Notes under the pieces: generated by a model | Databases searched by the model: none | What the model was told of the DNA's origin: nothing | The model's input: only the letters and a program-made list of their open reading frames with translations | Program-made: the position numbers and the translations under genes | In this document: positions 45,823-56,207 of the stretch, in pieces | Layout of the letters: every line of letters begins with the position of its first letter | Numbering within the stretch: the stretch's first letter is position 1 | NCBI GenBank assembly: GCA_002355455.1 | Contig: AP017375.1 | Coordinates: 1,612,001-1,676,000, forward strand | Direction of reading: 5' to 3' | DNA from: Stanieria sp. NIES-3757 | GTDB taxonomy: Bacteria; Cyanobacteriota; Cyanobacteriia; Cyanobacteriales; Xenococcaceae | Length of the DNA stretch: 64,000 bases

Positions 45823-46419
45823 TTAATCAATTTGTGTTGAGTATTTAGCTGCTGCATCAGTAAGCAAGTCCTCCAACTCCATATCTGTCCACCTTGTAGA
45901 ATTAGTTCTTCCCTGTACCTTACTGTAAGCCTCAGAATGCCAAACACAAGACGATGTATTGGAATTCATCCAGTTTGGTTGCTTTCCAAACGGGTAGTCA
46001 CAATAGAACATTTCCCATACAGCGAAGATATTAGATACAGACAATTGCCTTTGAACTTGTCCTGAGAAATGAGACTGTCCTGTTTTCCTCTGCACGTAAT
46101 CCCAAGAATCTTGATACTGACTTAATCTCAGTAGCTTAGCCTCAAACAGACAAACTTTAAACTCTTTTGTATTTGACAAAATAATAGAGGCATCACACCC
46201 CAACTTTCTCTCAAATCTAGGCTTTAAGACAAGTGATGTTGCTTTTAAATATGATCTATTTTTAGAATTTATTTGTCGCCTTATTGTACTTGTTAAATTT
46301 GAAGTGTAATCGTTCTCATTGGCAATCAAACCAATTGCTAAATCTGATCTAACCATGCAATCTGCCCAAAGGACTGACTTAGAAACATCATCAATCGCGT
46401 AGCCAGGGAATAGACTCAT
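45823..46419 (-). CDS. Putative PD-(D/E)XK-type nuclease, family unknown
   Basis: A 198-residue protein. The stretch LGCDASIILSNTKEFKVCLF followed by EAKLLRL has the spacing of a restriction-like core (D in a strand, then E-x-K in the next strand). An N-terminal helix with Glu precedes it (LIANENDYTSNLTSTIRRQI). The rest has many aromatic residues (DSWDYVQRKTGQSHFSGQVQ, VWEMFYCDYPFG). No signal peptide. I recognise no named family; a defence or DNA-repair nuclease is an inference from the motif alone. It is coupled to a second short frame. Confidence 0.5.
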   Translation of the reverse strand: MSLFPGYAIDDVSKSVLWADCMVRSDLAIGLIANENDYTSNLTSTIRRQINSKNRSYLKATSLVLKPRFERKLGCDASIILSNTKEFKVCLFEAKLLRLSQYQDSWDYVQRKTGQSHFSGQVQRQLSVSNIFAVWEMFYCDYPFGKQPNWMNSNTSSCVWHSEAYSKVQGRTNSTRWTDMELEDLLTDAAAKYSTQID

Positions 46420-46528
46420 TAAATTGCTTCTTAGTATGGATGTTTATAGTGAAATATTTTAACTACTCGATAAACATCAAGGGAGCGAGGGTTTAGTTAC
46501 TCTACTCCCTTAACTTTTAACAAAAAAA

Positions 46529-48409
46529 TTAAACTTGAGCCATTTCTTTCTCTGGTAATTGTGCTTGTTGGAGTAAGCTTTGTAATTTTTCTCCTTCAAT
46601 CACTTCCACTTCCAGGATTTGTTGAGCAATTTGTTCAAGTAAATCCCGATTTTGGTTAAGAATGGCTAACGCTTGTTGATGGGCAGTTTCAACGATTTCT
46701 TTAACTTCTTCATCGATCGCTTTGGCTGTGTCATCACTTACCATGCGACGAGGATTCATCATACCATCGCCAAGAAAATTGTTTTGCTGTCCTTTTTCAT
46801 AAGCTAGAGGGCCTAAAACCTTACTCATACCGTAAGTAGTAACCATTCTTTCGGCTAAATCGGTAGCCCTTTGCAAGTCATTGGATGCACCTGTGGTAAT
46901 GCTACCAAAAATAATCTCTTCTGCTGCTCGTCCGCCGAGAAGGGTAGCAATTTGATCGCGTAATTCTGATTCAGACATTAAGAAGCGGTCTTCGGTAGGC
47001 ATTTGTAAGGTATAGCCTAAAGCTGCCATCCCACGGGGAACGATGGAGATTTTGGCAACTTTACCTCCTCCAGGCATCACTGAACCAACTAAAGCGTGAC
47101 CGACTTCATGATAAGCAACAATTTTCTTTTCTTTTTCATTAAGAACTCGGCTTTTCTTCTCTAAACCAGCAATTACTCTTTCAATAGCTTCGTTAAAGTC
47201 TGCCTGAGTTACTGTTTCTCGTTTATTTCTGGCAGCTAGTAAAGCAGCCTCATTAACTAAGTTAGCTAAATCAGCCCCTGCAAAACCAGGAGTACGAGTA
47301 GCAATTTGGTGAAGATCGACATCGACATCTAATTTAATTTTGGCTGCATAGATTTCTAAAATCTTTTGACGACCTGCTAAGTCAGGACGATCTACCAAAA
47401 CTTGACGGTCAAATCTTCCTGGACGTAACAAAGCTGGATCGAGGGTTTCAGGACGGTTAGTAGCAGCCAAGACAATTACTGTGGCATCTCCAGCAGCAAA
47501 ACCATCCATTTCGCTTAGAAGTTGGTTGAGGGTTTGTTCCCTTTCATCATTACCACCAATAAAACCACCGCTACCAGCACGAGATTTGCCGATCGCATCT
47601 AACTCATCTATAAAGATAATACAGGGAGCTTTTTGTTTTGCCTGTTCAAATAAATCCCTTACTCTCGCTGCACCAGCACCGACAAATAATTCGACAAATT
47701 CTGAACCAGAAATACTAAAGAAAGGTACGCCAGCTTCCCCTGCAACAGCTTTAGCAAGTAGAGTTTTACCTGTTCCTGGAGGTCCTACTAACAATACGCC
47801 TCTGGGAATACGTGCGCCAATAGCTTTATAACGTTGTGGTGTTTTGAGAAATTCGACAATTTCAGTTAATTCTACTTTGGCTTCTTCTACACCAGCTACA
47901 TCATCAAAAGTAACTTTGGTTGAGTCGCCTTCGACATAAACTTTTGCTTTACTCTTTGTAAAAGACAGTGCGCCTTGTGCGCCACCACCAGCACTACGAC
48001 TAAGGAAAAATTGCCAGATAGCAACAAAAATAATGGGAGGAATGACCCAACTTAAAATACTACCTAACCAATTGTTTTTCGGTGGAGGTGCAGCAGCAAA
48101 CTCTATCCCTTTAGCTTCTAAACGTTGTGGTAATTCTAGGTCAAAAATTGGGTTAGTGCGGAAAATTTGGGGTTGTTGTTCGTTTTCTCCTTTAACTTCA
48201 TAGAGAATCTCATTTTGTCCAACTGATACTCTTGAGACATTCCCGTCGTTTACTTGATCGATAAACAAGCTATAGGGAACTTGAGGAATCTGATTACCAA
48301 ATAGTTGCGGAAAAAAGAGATTAACAAATAAAAATAACCCTGCTATTAAAAACAGAATATTAGAAATTAAGCGCGATCGCGAGCCAGGAGGTTGATTTTT
48401 AACACTCAT
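46529..48409 (-). CDS. ftsH: ATP-dependent zinc metalloprotease FtsH
   Basis: A 626-residue FtsH. Two transmembrane segments (about 14-34 and 114-137) flank a lumenal/periplasmic domain. The AAA+ domain has Walker A GPPGTGKTLLAKA (209-221), Walker B APCIIFIDELDAIGKSR and the second-region-of-homology LDPALLRPGRFDRQV. The zinc site is HEVGHALVG (HEVGH at 434-438). It fits the thylakoid FtsH group that degrades damaged photosystem II proteins. Cyanobacteria have about four FtsH paralogues, and I cannot assign the number. Confidence 0.97.
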   Translation of the reverse strand: MSVKNQPPGSRSRLISNILFLIAGLFLFVNLFFPQLFGNQIPQVPYSLFIDQVNDGNVSRVSVGQNEILYEVKGENEQQPQIFRTNPIFDLELPQRLEAKGIEFAAAPPPKNNWLGSILSWVIPPIIFVAIWQFFLSRSAGGGAQGALSFTKSKAKVYVEGDSTKVTFDDVAGVEEAKVELTEIVEFLKTPQRYKAIGARIPRGVLLVGPPGTGKTLLAKAVAGEAGVPFFSISGSEFVELFVGAGAARVRDLFEQAKQKAPCIIFIDELDAIGKSRAGSGGFIGGNDEREQTLNQLLSEMDGFAAGDATVIVLAATNRPETLDPALLRPGRFDRQVLVDRPDLAGRQKILEIYAAKIKLDVDVDLHQIATRTPGFAGADLANLVNEAALLAARNKRETVTQADFNEAIERVIAGLEKKSRVLNEKEKKIVAYHEVGHALVGSVMPGGGKVAKISIVPRGMAALGYTLQMPTEDRFLMSESELRDQIATLLGGRAAEEIIFGSITTGASNDLQRATDLAERMVTTYGMSKVLGPLAYEKGQQNNFLGDGMMNPRRMVSDDTAKAIDEEVKEIVETAHQQALAILNQNRDLLEQIAQQILEVEVIEGEKLQSLLQQAQLPEKEMAQV

Positions 48410-48638
48410 TTGTAAACGATTTATATATTGAAAGTTATTTGTATCTTTTCATAATTGTAAAATTACTTAATACTACTCTAGATAGACTAAGAGGCGAGGT
48501 TTACCGTATAGATGCGTTCGGGAATTACAACAATGACAGTTATCAGTTATCAATATTGTCCGCAGATGAACACAGATAAACACAGATAGAGTTATGGTTT
48601 GGTTGTGTTTTTTTTAGAGGATTTTTTGAAAAAATTAT

Positions 48639-50585
48639 TTAAAAATAAATTAATAAATTTAATCCTGGAATGGTTCGTGAGAGAGTCCATAACAATAAAG
48701 TAATGTATAGTACTCCTAACGCCCACTGATACCATACTAAAGTCGCAACAATACCTGGTAAATCGCGATCGCGTAAGCGAATATCATTAAAACCAAATTT
48801 TAATAAATTATTTAAACTCAAATCGTAATAATTAAGCCAATTCCAACGTCTTTCCCATAAAATTGGTTCATAGCGATCGCGAAAAAAGGGAAATCTTGGT
48901 ATAATTGGTAAACGTCCCAACATTAATCGAAATTGACGCATCGATCCATCTTCAACAAAATAAGTAAGGTCAAGTAGGTTGTGATAGCGTCCTTGAGAGT
49001 AGAGACGAATTAATAACAGTGCAGGAATCGGTAATAAAATTATGGCTAAACAAGCTAAAGTTAACCAAGGTCGGTCAGTAGCTTGAAAAATTTCAATGAT
49101 GCCAAATATAGTTAATAAGAAATAACTACTTACAATACAAATAATTTCATAGCGGTTCGGTAAAATGGGCTTTGGTACAAGACGACGATAGCGATCAACA
49201 AACCAAAATAAGAAACTAAAATACGCGATCGCAATTAACCCGACGGCAAAAACTAAACTAAAATTTGTGCCATAATTTCCTAACAATAAAACCAAACTTA
49301 ATCCCAACCAAGCCAAAATTTTACTAAGCCAACTTAAACTGAAAATATTTTGCCAACTAACGGCAATAATCTGATTACCTAATTGTTTAAGTCTAAGTTT
49401 TTCTCTTTTATATTCAAGTTGATTAGCATCAGGTATTTGTTCTAATCTGCGAAAGTTTCTAATCAAATTTCTTAAAATAATTTCGTTACCTTCTAAAATT
49501 GGGACATTAATAATTTTCCCAATTATTCCAGTTTCGCCAATAATTTTGGCAGCATCAGAGTCAAAACCTAAACCAGATACATTAATTCGTGTTTGAGGAG
49601 CAAAAACTGCATTACTCAAATTAATTTGTTCTAAAATAATTGCGTCTTGTAGATCGATGTAATTTTGAAAAAACGTATCTCGAAAATCTACCATTCCTTC
49701 AAAAATACTATTAATCATTAAGAGAGGTTCTTGAAATTTACTTTTAATAAAAATAACTCTTTGTTTAAAATTGCTCTTGCTCAAATTAACTAATTTAGCA
49801 AATGTACTATTATTAAAATCTAATAACTCCCCAAAACTTGCCGATTGAAAATCAAGCTTATTTTGAAAATAACTATTATTAAAGTTTGCCTGAGCTAAAA
49901 ATTGTCCACCTACAAATTTTACCTTACTACCAAAATTACTATAACTAAAATTTGCTTCCTTCTGAAAACGAGTATTACTAAAATCTATTTCGCGAACGAA
50001 AATACTATGATGCCAATTAGATTCTTGTCCAAATCTTGCTTCTGAAGCAATGATTTTTTGTAAACAAAAACTATTAGTAAAATCCACTTGATCGGTAAAT
50101 TCAGTTTGTTCAAATTTTAATCCACCTCTAATTACATTAACTGTCGGAATTTGTTCTCCTGGTTGAAGAGATAGTTGACTATATTCTTTGATAGTTTCTT
50201 GTTCCAAAGGATTTAATAAAGATGATAAAGCTCCTTCAGCTAAACGAGTTGAAATACCTAAATCTTTAGCCTCAAATTTTCCTTTAATAAACGATTGACT
50301 AAAATCTAAAACAATGGGTTTGTTGCTACGAATTAATTTAGTTTGGAGTTGTTGATAAAATTGTTGACTAAATTCGAGATTTTTATCATTTAAATCGATC
50401 AGGAAATTAGTCAAATCAATTGTATTAATTCCTTCTTTTTGAATTGGCTCTTCAATTCGAGTTTGTAGTGTTTCTAAAGTTAATAAGGTTTTAGTTTCAG
50501 CCCAAGCAAAATTTTGAAAAAAATTCCCCAATCCTATAATTTGCCACCAGCAAAATATTACTAATAAAAATTTGATGATCGACAC
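48639..50585 (-). CDS. Pentapeptide-repeat membrane protein
   Basis: About 648 residues from a GTG at 50585, which gives a good signal sequence (FLLVIFCWWQIIGLGNFF, cut after WA). The middle (about 130-340) is a run of pentapeptide repeats with Phe at the centre (ANFSYSNF, ANFNNSYF, LDFQSASF, LDFNNSTF, VDFRDTFF), which stack as a right-handed beta helix. The C-terminal half has about five transmembrane segments (for example LSLVLLLGNYGTNFSLVFAV). A periplasmic helix attached to a membrane domain is likely. Function unknown. A longer TTG start at 50639 is possible but less convincing. Confidence 0.75.
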   Translation of the reverse strand: MSIIKFLLVIFCWWQIIGLGNFFQNFAWAETKTLLTLETLQTRIEEPIQKEGINTIDLTNFLIDLNDKNLEFSQQFYQQLQTKLIRSNKPIVLDFSQSFIKGKFEAKDLGISTRLAEGALSSLLNPLEQETIKEYSQLSLQPGEQIPTVNVIRGGLKFEQTEFTDQVDFTNSFCLQKIIASEARFGQESNWHHSIFVREIDFSNTRFQKEANFSYSNFGSKVKFVGGQFLAQANFNNSYFQNKLDFQSASFGELLDFNNSTFAKLVNLSKSNFKQRVIFIKSKFQEPLLMINSIFEGMVDFRDTFFQNYIDLQDAIILEQINLSNAVFAPQTRINVSGLGFDSDAAKIIGETGIIGKIINVPILEGNEIILRNLIRNFRRLEQIPDANQLEYKREKLRLKQLGNQIIAVSWQNIFSLSWLSKILAWLGLSLVLLLGNYGTNFSLVFAVGLIAIAYFSFLFWFVDRYRRLVPKPILPNRYEIICIVSSYFLLTIFGIIEIFQATDRPWLTLACLAIILLPIPALLLIRLYSQGRYHNLLDLTYFVEDGSMRQFRLMLGRLPIIPRFPFFRDRYEPILWERRWNWLNYYDLSLNNLLKFGFNDIRLRDRDLPGIVATLVWYQWALGVLYITLLLWTLSRTIPGLNLLIYF

Positions 50586-50935
50586 TTTTAAACCACAGTA
50601 AATAAATTCAAAACAAAAAACATAGAAGCAGTTGTGCAAAAAATCTGCAATGGCTTTTTAAATCCTTATCCTAAGCGAGCCTTATTTTCTTAAGAAATAG
50701 ACTTGATTAAGTTCTGTTAAAATACTTTACAGTCTCAGGTTTACTCTATAACCACTATCTACACTCAAATCAACAAAATTTTAGCTGCAATCGAGATTGT
50801 ACGGTAAACCGCACTAACCACATAGTTGCCATCTCCTACTGTATTTAGCTAAATTAGCACTCGGAAGGTGAGAGTGCTAAATTTAAAAAAGCTCTCTATC
50901 TCAAGCTTAGATCAATGTATCTGGAGGATTAGTTT
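50586..50935. other. Promoter region between the pentapeptide protein and groES
   Basis: About 350 bases between divergent genes, holding the CIRCE operator (50854-50880) and the groES promoter. A GGAGG ribosome site lies about nine bases before the groES ATG. Confidence 0.6.
50854..50880 (+). promoter_or_regulatory. CIRCE operator (HrcA binding site)
   Basis: TTAGCACTC (50854-50862), nine bases, then GAGTGCTAA (50872-50880): an exact match to the CIRCE inverted repeat. It lies 55 bases before groES, so the HrcA repressor should control this groESL operon. Confidence 0.97.
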
Positions 50936-51247
50936 ATGGCAGCTATTTCAATTAATGTTTCAACTGTTAAACCTTTAGGCGATCGCGTATTTATTAAAGT
51001 CAGTGCTTCTGAAGAGAAAACTGCTGGTGGGTTATATCTTCCTGACACTGCTAAAGAAAAACCTCAAGTAGGTGAAGTAGTTGCTGTTGGTCCTGGCAAA
51101 CGCAACGATGATGGCGGTAATACTCCTTTAGAAGTCAAAGTAGGCGATAAAGTTCTCTACTCCAAATATGCTGGAACTGATATCAAACTTGGTGGTGAAG
51201 ATTACGTTCTCTTATCCGAAAAAGATATTTTAGCAGCCGTTGCTTAA
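50936..51247 (+). CDS. groES: Co-chaperonin GroES
   Basis: A 103-residue GroES. The family start [12 protein letters not shown], the mobile loop [20 protein letters not shown] and [20 protein letters not shown]-type end are all present (here [17 protein letters not shown]). It caps the GroEL ring during protein folding. First gene of the CIRCE-controlled operon, with groEL 94 bases downstream. Confidence 0.98.
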   Translation: MAAISINVSTVKPLGDRVFIKVSASEEKTAGGLYLPDTAKEKPQVGEVVAVGPGKRNDDGGNTPLEVKVGDKVLYSKYAGTDIKLGGEDYVLLSEKDILAAVA

Positions 51248-51341
51248 TAGTCAGAGTTAGTGATAACTCACAAACATCTCATCAACATTTAACTTATTTT
51301 CAAGCTCACAATATTAGTTTCAAGGAAGAAGAGATAAACCT

Positions 51342-52967
51342 ATGGCTAAATCAATTATCTACAACGACGAAGCACGCCGTGCCTTAGAACGAGGAATTGA
51401 TATTCTAGCAGAATCCGTTGCTGTTACTCTTGGTCCCAAAGGACGTAACGTAGTATTAGAAAAGAAATTTGGCGCACCCCAAATCGTTAACGATGGGGTA
51501 ACAATCGCCAAAGAAATCGAATTAGAAGATCATATTGAAAATACAGGAGTATCCTTAATTCGTCAAGCTGCTTCCAAAACTAATGATGTTGCAGGTGACG
51601 GTACTACCACTGCTACAGTTCTAGCTCACGCGATTGTTAAAGAAGGTTTACGCAACGTTGCTGCTGGTGCTAATCCCATCGCTCTCAAACGAGGAATTGA
51701 TAAAGCCACTGAATATTTAGTCGACAAAATTGCTCAACACGCTAAGCAAATTGAAGACTCCAAAGCGATCGCGCAAGTTGCTGCTATCTCTGCTGGTAAC
51801 GATGAAGAAGTAGGTAGCATGATCGCTGAAGCGATGGATAAAGTAGGTAAAGAAGGCGTTATCTCCCTTGAAGAAGGTAAGTCCATGACTACCGAATTAG
51901 AAATTACTGAAGGGATGCGCTTTGACAAAGGTTACACCTCTCCTTACTTTGTCACCGATACCGAACGTATGGAAGCAGTTCTGGATGATCCTTTCATCTT
52001 GATCACTGATAAAAAAATCACTTTAGTACAAGACTTAGTTCCAGTTTTAGAACAAGTAGCTCGTCAAGGCAAACCCTTGATGATCATCGCTGAAGACATC
52101 GAAAAAGAAGCTTTAGCTACTTTAGTTGTCAACCGTCTCCGTGGCGTACTTAATGTAGCAGCAGTAAAAGCTCCTGGTTTTGGCGATCGCCGTAAGCAAA
52201 TGCTAGAAGATATCGCTGTTCTAACTGGTGGTCAATTAATCTCTGAAGATGCGGGCTTAAAATTAGAAAATACCAAAGTAGATATGCTTGGTAAAGCTCG
52301 TCGTATCACCATTACTAAAGACAACACCACTATTGTTGCTGAAGGTAACGAACAAGCTGTTAAAGCTCGTTGCGAACAAATTCGCCGTCAAATCGACGAA
52401 ACTGAATCTTCCTACGACAAAGAAAAACTTCAAGAACGTCTAGCTAAACTAGCTGGTGGTGTAGCTGTGGTTAAAGTAGGTGCTGCTACTGAAACCGAAA
52501 TGAAAGACCGCAAACTTCGTTTAGAAGACGCGATCAATGCGACCAAAGCAGCCGTAGAAGAAGGTATTGTTCCTGGTGGTGGTACTACTTTAGCTCACCT
52601 CGCTCCTGAACTCGAAACTTGGGCTAATAGCAACCTTTCTAACGAAGCTTTAACTGGTGCTTTAATTGTTGCTCGTGCTTTGACTGCACCTCTGAAAAGA
52701 ATTGCTGAAAACGCTGGTCAAAACGGCGCGGTAATTGCTGAAAGAGTTAAAGAAAAAGACTTCAACGTTGGCTTCAATGCTGCTAACAACGAATTTGTTG
52801 ATATGTTTGAAGCAGGTATTGTTGACCCAGCTAAGGTAACTCGTTCCGCTCTTCAAAACGCAGCTTCTATTGCAGGTATGGTCTTAACTACTGAATGTAT
52901 AGTAGTTGATAAACCTGAAAAAGACAAAGCTCCTGCTGCACCAGGTGGCGGTGACTTCGACTACTAA
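51342..52967 (+). CDS. groEL: Chaperonin GroEL
   Basis: A 541-residue GroEL with the ATP-binding [36 protein letters not shown] and the late [18 protein letters not shown]. The C-terminus ends APGGGDFDY rather than the Gly-Gly-Met repeats of E. coli, as is normal for cyanobacterial GroEL. Because it is linked to groES and CIRCE, it is the operon-borne copy (GroEL1 type). AAGGAAG precedes the ATG. Confidence 0.98.
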   Translation: MAKSIIYNDEARRALERGIDILAESVAVTLGPKGRNVVLEKKFGAPQIVNDGVTIAKEIELEDHIENTGVSLIRQAASKTNDVAGDGTTTATVLAHAIVKEGLRNVAAGANPIALKRGIDKATEYLVDKIAQHAKQIEDSKAIAQVAAISAGNDEEVGSMIAEAMDKVGKEGVISLEEGKSMTTELEITEGMRFDKGYTSPYFVTDTERMEAVLDDPFILITDKKITLVQDLVPVLEQVARQGKPLMIIAEDIEKEALATLVVNRLRGVLNVAAVKAPGFGDRRKQMLEDIAVLTGGQLISEDAGLKLENTKVDMLGKARRITITKDNTTIVAEGNEQAVKARCEQIRRQIDETESSYDKEKLQERLAKLAGGVAVVKVGAATETEMKDRKLRLEDAINATKAAVEEGIVPGGGTTLAHLAPELETWANSNLSNEALTGALIVARALTAPLKRIAENAGQNGAVIAERVKEKDFNVGFNAANNEFVDMFEAGIVDPAKVTRSALQNAASIAGMVLTTECIVVDKPEKDKAPAAPGGGDFDY

Positions 52968-53006
52968 TTTTGATTCTCTAACTCTAAATTAGTAATTTAA
53001 CTTTAG

Positions 53007-53038
53007 GCTGCTTTCTACTTGAAGGCAGCTATTTTTTT
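53007..53038 (+). terminator. Rho-independent terminator of groESL
   Basis: Arms GCTGCTTTC (53007-53015) and GAAGGCAGC (53021-53029) pair over nine bases with one G-U, with a five-base loop, followed by TA and seven T. It stands 40 bases after the groEL stop. Confidence 0.85.
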
Positions 53039-53092
53039 GTCAGGTGATGGGGCAGAATATCAAGTTGTTAAATTTGGTTGTCTTGAATAAAT

Positions 53093-54220
53093 TTACCAAC
53101 TAAAACCATCTTTAATTAAAGTGGTATCAATTAAATTTTTAAGAGCATCTGCCATTAATTTTTGTTCGCTGGTTCGAGGATGATCGGGCGTAACTTGTTC
53201 TGTAATTAAGGAATAAATTTTATTGTCTTGTTGTTCGTTTTTGTATTCGGTTACTGCCTCATTTAAATAATTATCCCAGGCGCGGTCGTGATACATATTA
53301 GGAAACATACAAATAAAATAAGCATTGGGGTATTTACTACGAAGATTAGCCACAAAATTTTTGTAACGCTCTTTCCATTCTGTACTGCTTAGGTCGGAGT
53401 TGAGATTGATACTTGAAGAATCATTTTGTCCCAAAGCAACTATAACTAAATTAGGAATATATTGATTAAAATCCCAACTCGGTGCATCTTTTAGGGGTTT
53501 GGTTTTATCATAAATGGCTTCCATTCCCACACCATCATGCCAAAAACCATAACCATCCACTAAAGCTATTCCTGCTTGAGCAATTAAACTCAATTGAGCT
53601 TGATAATCTCTGGCTAACATTGACCCAAAGGAAAGATAACTATTGGATAGATGATTTGTATCACCTGTTGGATCTGGTGCGCCTGTTTGCTCATATTCTA
53701 CTGCTGAACCTGCCGAAATTGAATCACCATAAACTTCAATTTTGCGATTACTTGGTTGTGCTGGTGAAAGTAAATTTTTATCGCTATCAATTAAAATGCC
53801 ATGAAAAGAAAATTCACCTGTTATATAATCATTTCTTTTAACAATTAAAGCTTGATGATTTTTATCTTCTAATCCTTCAGCTATGTCATAAATTTGTGGT
53901 TCATTACCACTATTTAAATGGATAACAATCGGTTCAGGATTATCATCTAAATAAACACCAATATAATTACTTCCTCCCCAGTTATCATCTGCTAATTTAA
54001 GTTTTAAACTGGTACCTTCAAAATTAAACAGACAAGCTGTAGCAGGAAAACCAAAAATTGGAGCTTGAGGATTTTGCCGATTTACTCTACCAATGTATTG
54101 AAAATTGCTATTGTCTGCTGCTATTTCTTGAAAACTTTGGGAGTTAAGAGAGCGATCGCTACAAGCAATAAATATAGCTAAACTAAATAAGAAAATAAAT
54201 AAAATTTTTTTGAGTTTCAT
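53093..54220 (-). CDS. SGNH-type esterase lipoprotein (CE2-like)
   Basis: About 375 residues from the ATG at 54220. The N-terminus is a lipoprotein signal (FLFSLAIFIACSDRS, Cys at the lipobox). A beta-jelly-roll domain follows (about 30-160, FQYIGRVN... NWGGSNYIGVYLDD). The SGNH hydrolase domain has KIEVYGDSISAG (nucleophile Ser), VIVALGQNDSSS (Asn block) and TPDHPRTSEQ (Asp/His). This two-domain order is that of carbohydrate esterase family 2, which removes acetyl groups from polysaccharides. It is probably anchored facing the periplasm or cell surface. Confidence 0.85.
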   Translation of the reverse strand: MKLKKILFIFLFSLAIFIACSDRSLNSQSFQEIAADNSNFQYIGRVNRQNPQAPIFGFPATACLFNFEGTSLKLKLADDNWGGSNYIGVYLDDNPEPIVIHLNSGNEPQIYDIAEGLEDKNHQALIVKRNDYITGEFSFHGILIDSDKNLLSPAQPSNRKIEVYGDSISAGSAVEYEQTGAPDPTGDTNHLSNSYLSFGSMLARDYQAQLSLIAQAGIALVDGYGFWHDGVGMEAIYDKTKPLKDAPSWDFNQYIPNLVIVALGQNDSSSINLNSDLSSTEWKERYKNFVANLRSKYPNAYFICMFPNMYHDRAWDNYLNEAVTEYKNEQQDNKIYSLITEQVTPDHPRTSEQKLMADALKNLIDTTLIKDGFSW

Positions 54221-54376
54221 GATCAATTATTTGTTAAAAACCAAAGTAGGATGAAATATAGTAAATACCTTGGTTTTTGTTAATAGTTGATTGTTTTAAC
54301 TTGCCAATAATCAACAAACATTTTTGTCAATCACTATATTAAAGCGATCTCCCTAAAATCAATAACATCAATTTAG

Positions 54377-54586
54377 TTAATAATTTAATTTCAAGGCATT
54401 TACAGGTACTTCATCCCAAGACTTTACCGTCCTAAGACGAGCAATCCAACCTTGTTGTTTCTGTTGTTCGGTTAAATTTTTTTGCCAAGTTTCGTGACAG
54501 TCTTTAGCTGCTGCTTCGTCACAACAAGCAATACAAGAGTAGATAATACCACCAGGATCGAGTTGTTCGTTTACCCAAATAGTCAT
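54377..54586 (-). CDS. Small Cys-containing protein, function unknown
   Basis: A 69-residue protein beginning MTIWVNEQLDPGGIIYSCIA with a CIACCDEAAAKDC cluster of four Cys, then a helix and a WDEVPVNALKL end. It may bind a metal. It precedes the aminopeptidase P gene's end by about 80 bases in the same direction, downstream of it. I do not recognise a named family. Confidence 0.65.
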   Translation of the reverse strand: MTIWVNEQLDPGGIIYSCIACCDEAAAKDCHETWQKNLTEQQKQQGWIARLRTVKSWDEVPVNALKLNY

Positions 54587-54668
54587 AATATTTTTAACTC
54601 TAAGATTAATTATCCTTGGTAATTACTTATATCAAATAACCAAGGAAGAATGAGCAGAAGTATATTAA

Positions 54669-55991
54669 TTATTTAGTTTCCATTGCTGCTACTGATTTTG
54701 GTACGGCAGCAGTTAAAATTTCATGTCCAGTTTCAGTGACTAAAAGATCGTCTTCAATGCGAATACCGATACCGCGCCAATTTTCTGGTACTTCTGGTTG
54801 TCCTTCAGCAGGTTGAATGTTTGGGGAAATATAAATTCCTGGTTCAACAGTTAAAATATGTCCTGGTTGCAAAATTTGCCAAGTTTCTTCATTGTGTTTA
54901 TAGACACCGACATCATGCACATCTAAACCTAACCAATGTCCTGTACGGTGCATATAGAAAGGTTTATATTTTTCTTCTTGAATAATTTCTTCCAAGTCTC
55001 CTTTCAATAAACCTAAATCAATTAATCCTTGAACCAAAACACAAACAGCGATGTCGTGAAACTCATTATAAGGTTTTCCTGGCTGAACTTCTTCGATCGC
55101 GTTTAATTGTGCTTCTAAAACAAGTTCGTAAAGAGCTTTTTGTTCTGGAGTAAACTTTCCACCTACAGGAAAAGTACGAGTGATGTCGCCATTGTAATAG
55201 CCATAAGAACAACCAGCATCAATTAACAATAATTCGTTATCCTGCATCTGCCTATTATTTTCGATGTAATGAAGAATGCAAGCATTAGCACCAGAAGCCA
55301 CAATGGAAGGATAAGCAATTCCCATCGCACCTTCTAAACGAAAAGTATGTTCGATTTCTGCTTGGACTTGATATTCATAAACTCCTGGTTGAGCAAATTC
55401 TCTAGCACGGTTGTGTGCTTTGGCAGAGATTTCGGCTGCTTTACGCATCAAGGCAATTTCCGCAGGACTTTTAACTAATCGCATTGGATAAGTAATGGGA
55501 CGAGTATCTTCAATCGCGATCGGAACTTTTCCCCTTCTTTGGTATTGACTCATTAATCTTTGCCAATGGGAAAGAATGACATTATTAAAGTGCCGATCCT
55601 TGCCCAAATGATAGAAAATGCGATCGGCATTAATAAGATACTGAGGTAATTTCTCATCTAATTCGGCAATCGAATAGGCTTCGTCTGCACCATAGATTTC
55701 TTTTGCTCCTTCCACACCACAACGATAACCAGTCCAAGTTTCTTTTTCTGGGTCTTTTGGTTGAACAAATAAAATAAAGCGATGTTCTTCGTGATGGGGT
55801 GCTAATACCGCTACGGCTTCGGGTTCATTAAATCCTGTTAAATAATAAAAATCACTATTCTGACGAAACACATATTCAACGTCATTGTGCATTGTTGCCA
55901 TTGGTGCAGAGTGAAAAATAGCCGTCCCATTACCAATTTTTGCCATCAACTGTTCTCGGCGTAAACGATATTCGTTTAGTTCAATCCCCAT
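54669..55991 (-). CDS. pepP: Xaa-Pro aminopeptidase (aminopeptidase P)
   Basis: A 440-residue M24B peptidase. The N-terminal creatinase-like domain (EYRLRREQLMAKIGNGTAIF and QNSDFYYLTGFNEPEAVAVL) is followed by the pita-bread catalytic domain. Its dinuclear metal ligands lie in LLIDAGCSYGYYNGDITRTF, MHRTGHWLGLDVHDVG, LTVEPGIYI and GIRIEDDLLVT. It removes N-terminal residues that precede proline. Full length and normal. Confidence 0.96.
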   Translation of the reverse strand: MGIELNEYRLRREQLMAKIGNGTAIFHSAPMATMHNDVEYVFRQNSDFYYLTGFNEPEAVAVLAPHHEEHRFILFVQPKDPEKETWTGYRCGVEGAKEIYGADEAYSIAELDEKLPQYLINADRIFYHLGKDRHFNNVILSHWQRLMSQYQRRGKVPIAIEDTRPITYPMRLVKSPAEIALMRKAAEISAKAHNRAREFAQPGVYEYQVQAEIEHTFRLEGAMGIAYPSIVASGANACILHYIENNRQMQDNELLLIDAGCSYGYYNGDITRTFPVGGKFTPEQKALYELVLEAQLNAIEEVQPGKPYNEFHDIAVCVLVQGLIDLGLLKGDLEEIIQEEKYKPFYMHRTGHWLGLDVHDVGVYKHNEETWQILQPGHILTVEPGIYISPNIQPAEGQPEVPENWRGIGIRIEDDLLVTETGHEILTAAVPKSVAAMETK

Positions 55992-56207
55992 TAGCTCTTA
56001 ATTTGCTCATTTTACAAACTACTATTTATTTATTATGCAAGTTTTCTTTGGTTTGTTTTGTTTCTCAAAGATTATTTAGTATGATTGGTTCGGTATAACT
56101 TAATCTACATCAACCTCGGATAGTGCCGTGTCAATGGTTAATTGTTAATTGTTAACTGATAACTGGTAACTGTAAAAGTCGATCAGTTTAACTAAAGGAA
56201 AAACATC

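Noticed and set aside
46440-46528. GGGAG/CTCCC arms after ftsH as a terminator
   Set aside because: The loop is long and no T-run follows on the minus strand.
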